64,000 nt of DNA, from the NCBI RefSeq assembly GCF_029222905.1, contig NZ_JARHUE010000005.1, forward strand, positions 62,001 through 126,000, read 5' to 3'. Positions within the stretch are counted from its first letter, which is position 1; the number at the start of each line of letters is the position of its first letter. The translations under genes were made by a program, and so were the position numbers. This DNA comes from Neptuniibacter sp. CAU 1671 (lineage in GTDB: Bacteria; Pseudomonadota; Gammaproteobacteria; Pseudomonadales; Balneatricaceae). The notes under the pieces were generated by a model that made no database searches, was not told the origin of the DNA, and worked only from the letters and a program-made list of their open reading frames with translations. Below, piece after piece: positions 63,395-64,000 of this stretch.

Positions 63395-64000
63395 GTGGCG
63401 AGTCAATTAGATAACGAAGAATCACTCGATCTGTTGCTGGCGCGACAGCCGGTCTTTAACAAAAGTCAGGATGTTGTCGCTTATCTGTTGCTGTACCGGA
63501 ATACGGAAGGCGGTCTGCCAGCCGAGCTGAATGATCATCTTGCCACCTCTTCGGTCATTCTCAACACCTATGCCAGCATCTGTCAGCAGGGCGAAGTGCG
63601 TCACCTGCCCTGTTACATCAAGGTTACCGATTCCACCCTGATGTCCGAGCATTTTCCGGAGCTGCCTAAAGAGCACTTTGTACTGGAAATCCTCAGCCAT
63701 TCCAAAATCACACCCGAATTTGTTGAACGCGTGGCTGAGCTGGCGCAGTTAGGTTACCGGCTGGCCTTGTGTGATTATGAGCCGGCTGAACGTTACCTAC
63801 CGCTGCTGAAACATATCCATATCCTTAAACTGGATCTGCAGCGTTTTGGTCTGGATCGCATTGAACAAATCGTGCATGACCTGAAACCTTATAACCTTGA
63901 ACTGCTGGCCGACAAAGTCGAAACCCAGGAAGAGTTCCGTAAATGTTACGAACTCGGGTTCGGATTGTTTCAGGGCTACTTCCTTAGCAAGCCGGAACCG
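63395..64000 (+). CDS. EAL-HDOD signalling protein with degenerate EAL domain, 5' part
   Basis: A gene cut by the window end; 202 codons are visible from GTG 63395, with AGGAG six bases upstream. The N-terminal domain aligns with EAL domains of YuxH/CdgJ-type proteins (LLARQPVFNKSQDVVAYLLLYR; FVLEILSHSKITPEFV; LADKVETQEEF; GFGLFQGYFLSKPE). Catalytic motifs are eroded: the ELLxR glutamate is Leu (YLLLYR), the DDF pair is CD (ALCDYEP), and the EGVET glutamate is Asp (ADKVET). An HDOD domain is expected downstream but not seen. Probably a c-di-GMP-binding or protein-interaction module rather than an active phosphodiesterase. Confidence 0.85.
   Translation, partial: MASQLDNEESLDLLLARQPVFNKSQDVVAYLLLYRNTEGGLPAELNDHLATSSVILNTYASICQQGEVRHLPCYIKVTDSTLMSEHFPELPKEHFVLEILSHSKITPEFVERVAELAQLGYRLALCDYEPAERYLPLLKHIHILKLDLQRFGLDRIEQIVHDLKPYNLELLADKVETQEEFRKCYELGFGLFQGYFLSKPEP

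Overview
The window is a chromosomal segment of a marine gammaproteobacterium. Gene content and order resemble Pseudomonas and Oceanospirillaceae: rsmE-gshB-tonB-algH-ruvX-pyrR-pyrB-pyrC', pilU/pilT-yggS-proC-yggT-yggU-metX-metW, xerC-DUF484-dapF-lysA-lptM/cyaY, tkt-epd-pgk-fba divergent from metK, and a coxBA-ctaG-ctaE-surf1-ctaA-cyoE respiratory cluster. I would guess Oceanospirillaceae or a near relative, from gene order only. No rRNA, tRNA, CRISPR array, prophage or insertion sequence was recognised.

Layout. 1-0.2 kb: 3' end of fabB. 0.2-11 kb (minus strand): a Yip1-family protein; the complete aa3-type cytochrome c oxidase operon with its haem A genes and copper chaperone but no sco gene; a DUF2970 protein; the periplasmic methionine sulfoxide reductase msrPQ; and pssA. 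11.6-16.3 kb: an amidotransferase, a patatin phospholipase divergent from an IlvY-type regulator, a thioesterase, and GFA, ABM and VOC enzymes. 16.4-20.9 kb: a sulfide-oxidation operon (persulfide dioxygenase, a sulfurtransferase fused to sulfide:quinone reductase, and a SulP anion transporter). 21.1-23.5 kb: a diguanylate cyclase with two different periplasmic ligand-binding domains. 23.5-30.4 kb: tkt-epd-pgk-fba facing metK. 30.5-37.2 kb: rsmE to pyrC'. 37.3-41.0 kb: a 1250-residue protein with three SBP domains, GGDEF and EAL. 41-50 kb: pilU/pilT, then yggS to hemW including metX-metW. 50-54.4 kb: a self-contained TonB receptor / PepSY / TonB uptake module. 54.4-59.4 kb: the HAD-xerC-DUF484-dapF-lysA-lptM operon and cyaY. 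59.4-64 kb: waaA, an ELM1-family protein and a glycosyltransferase (LPS core), nfsA, and the start of a degenerate EAL-HDOD protein.

How the genes work together. The respiratory block encodes catalytic subunits, copper insertion (CtaG) and haem A synthesis (CyoE, CtaA, SURF1) in one transcription direction. The sulfide operon would feed electrons to quinone, oxidise the resulting persulfide to sulfite, and move inorganic anions. The two large GGDEF proteins and the final EAL-HDOD protein indicate environmental control of c-di-GMP or related outputs, close to the twitching-motility ATPases. The most interesting non-coding signal is the coxB leader: a long, nearly perfect closing stem enclosing alternative hairpins, followed directly by a second hairpin abutting the Shine-Dalgarno sequence. 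metX and metK also have leaders that could be structured.
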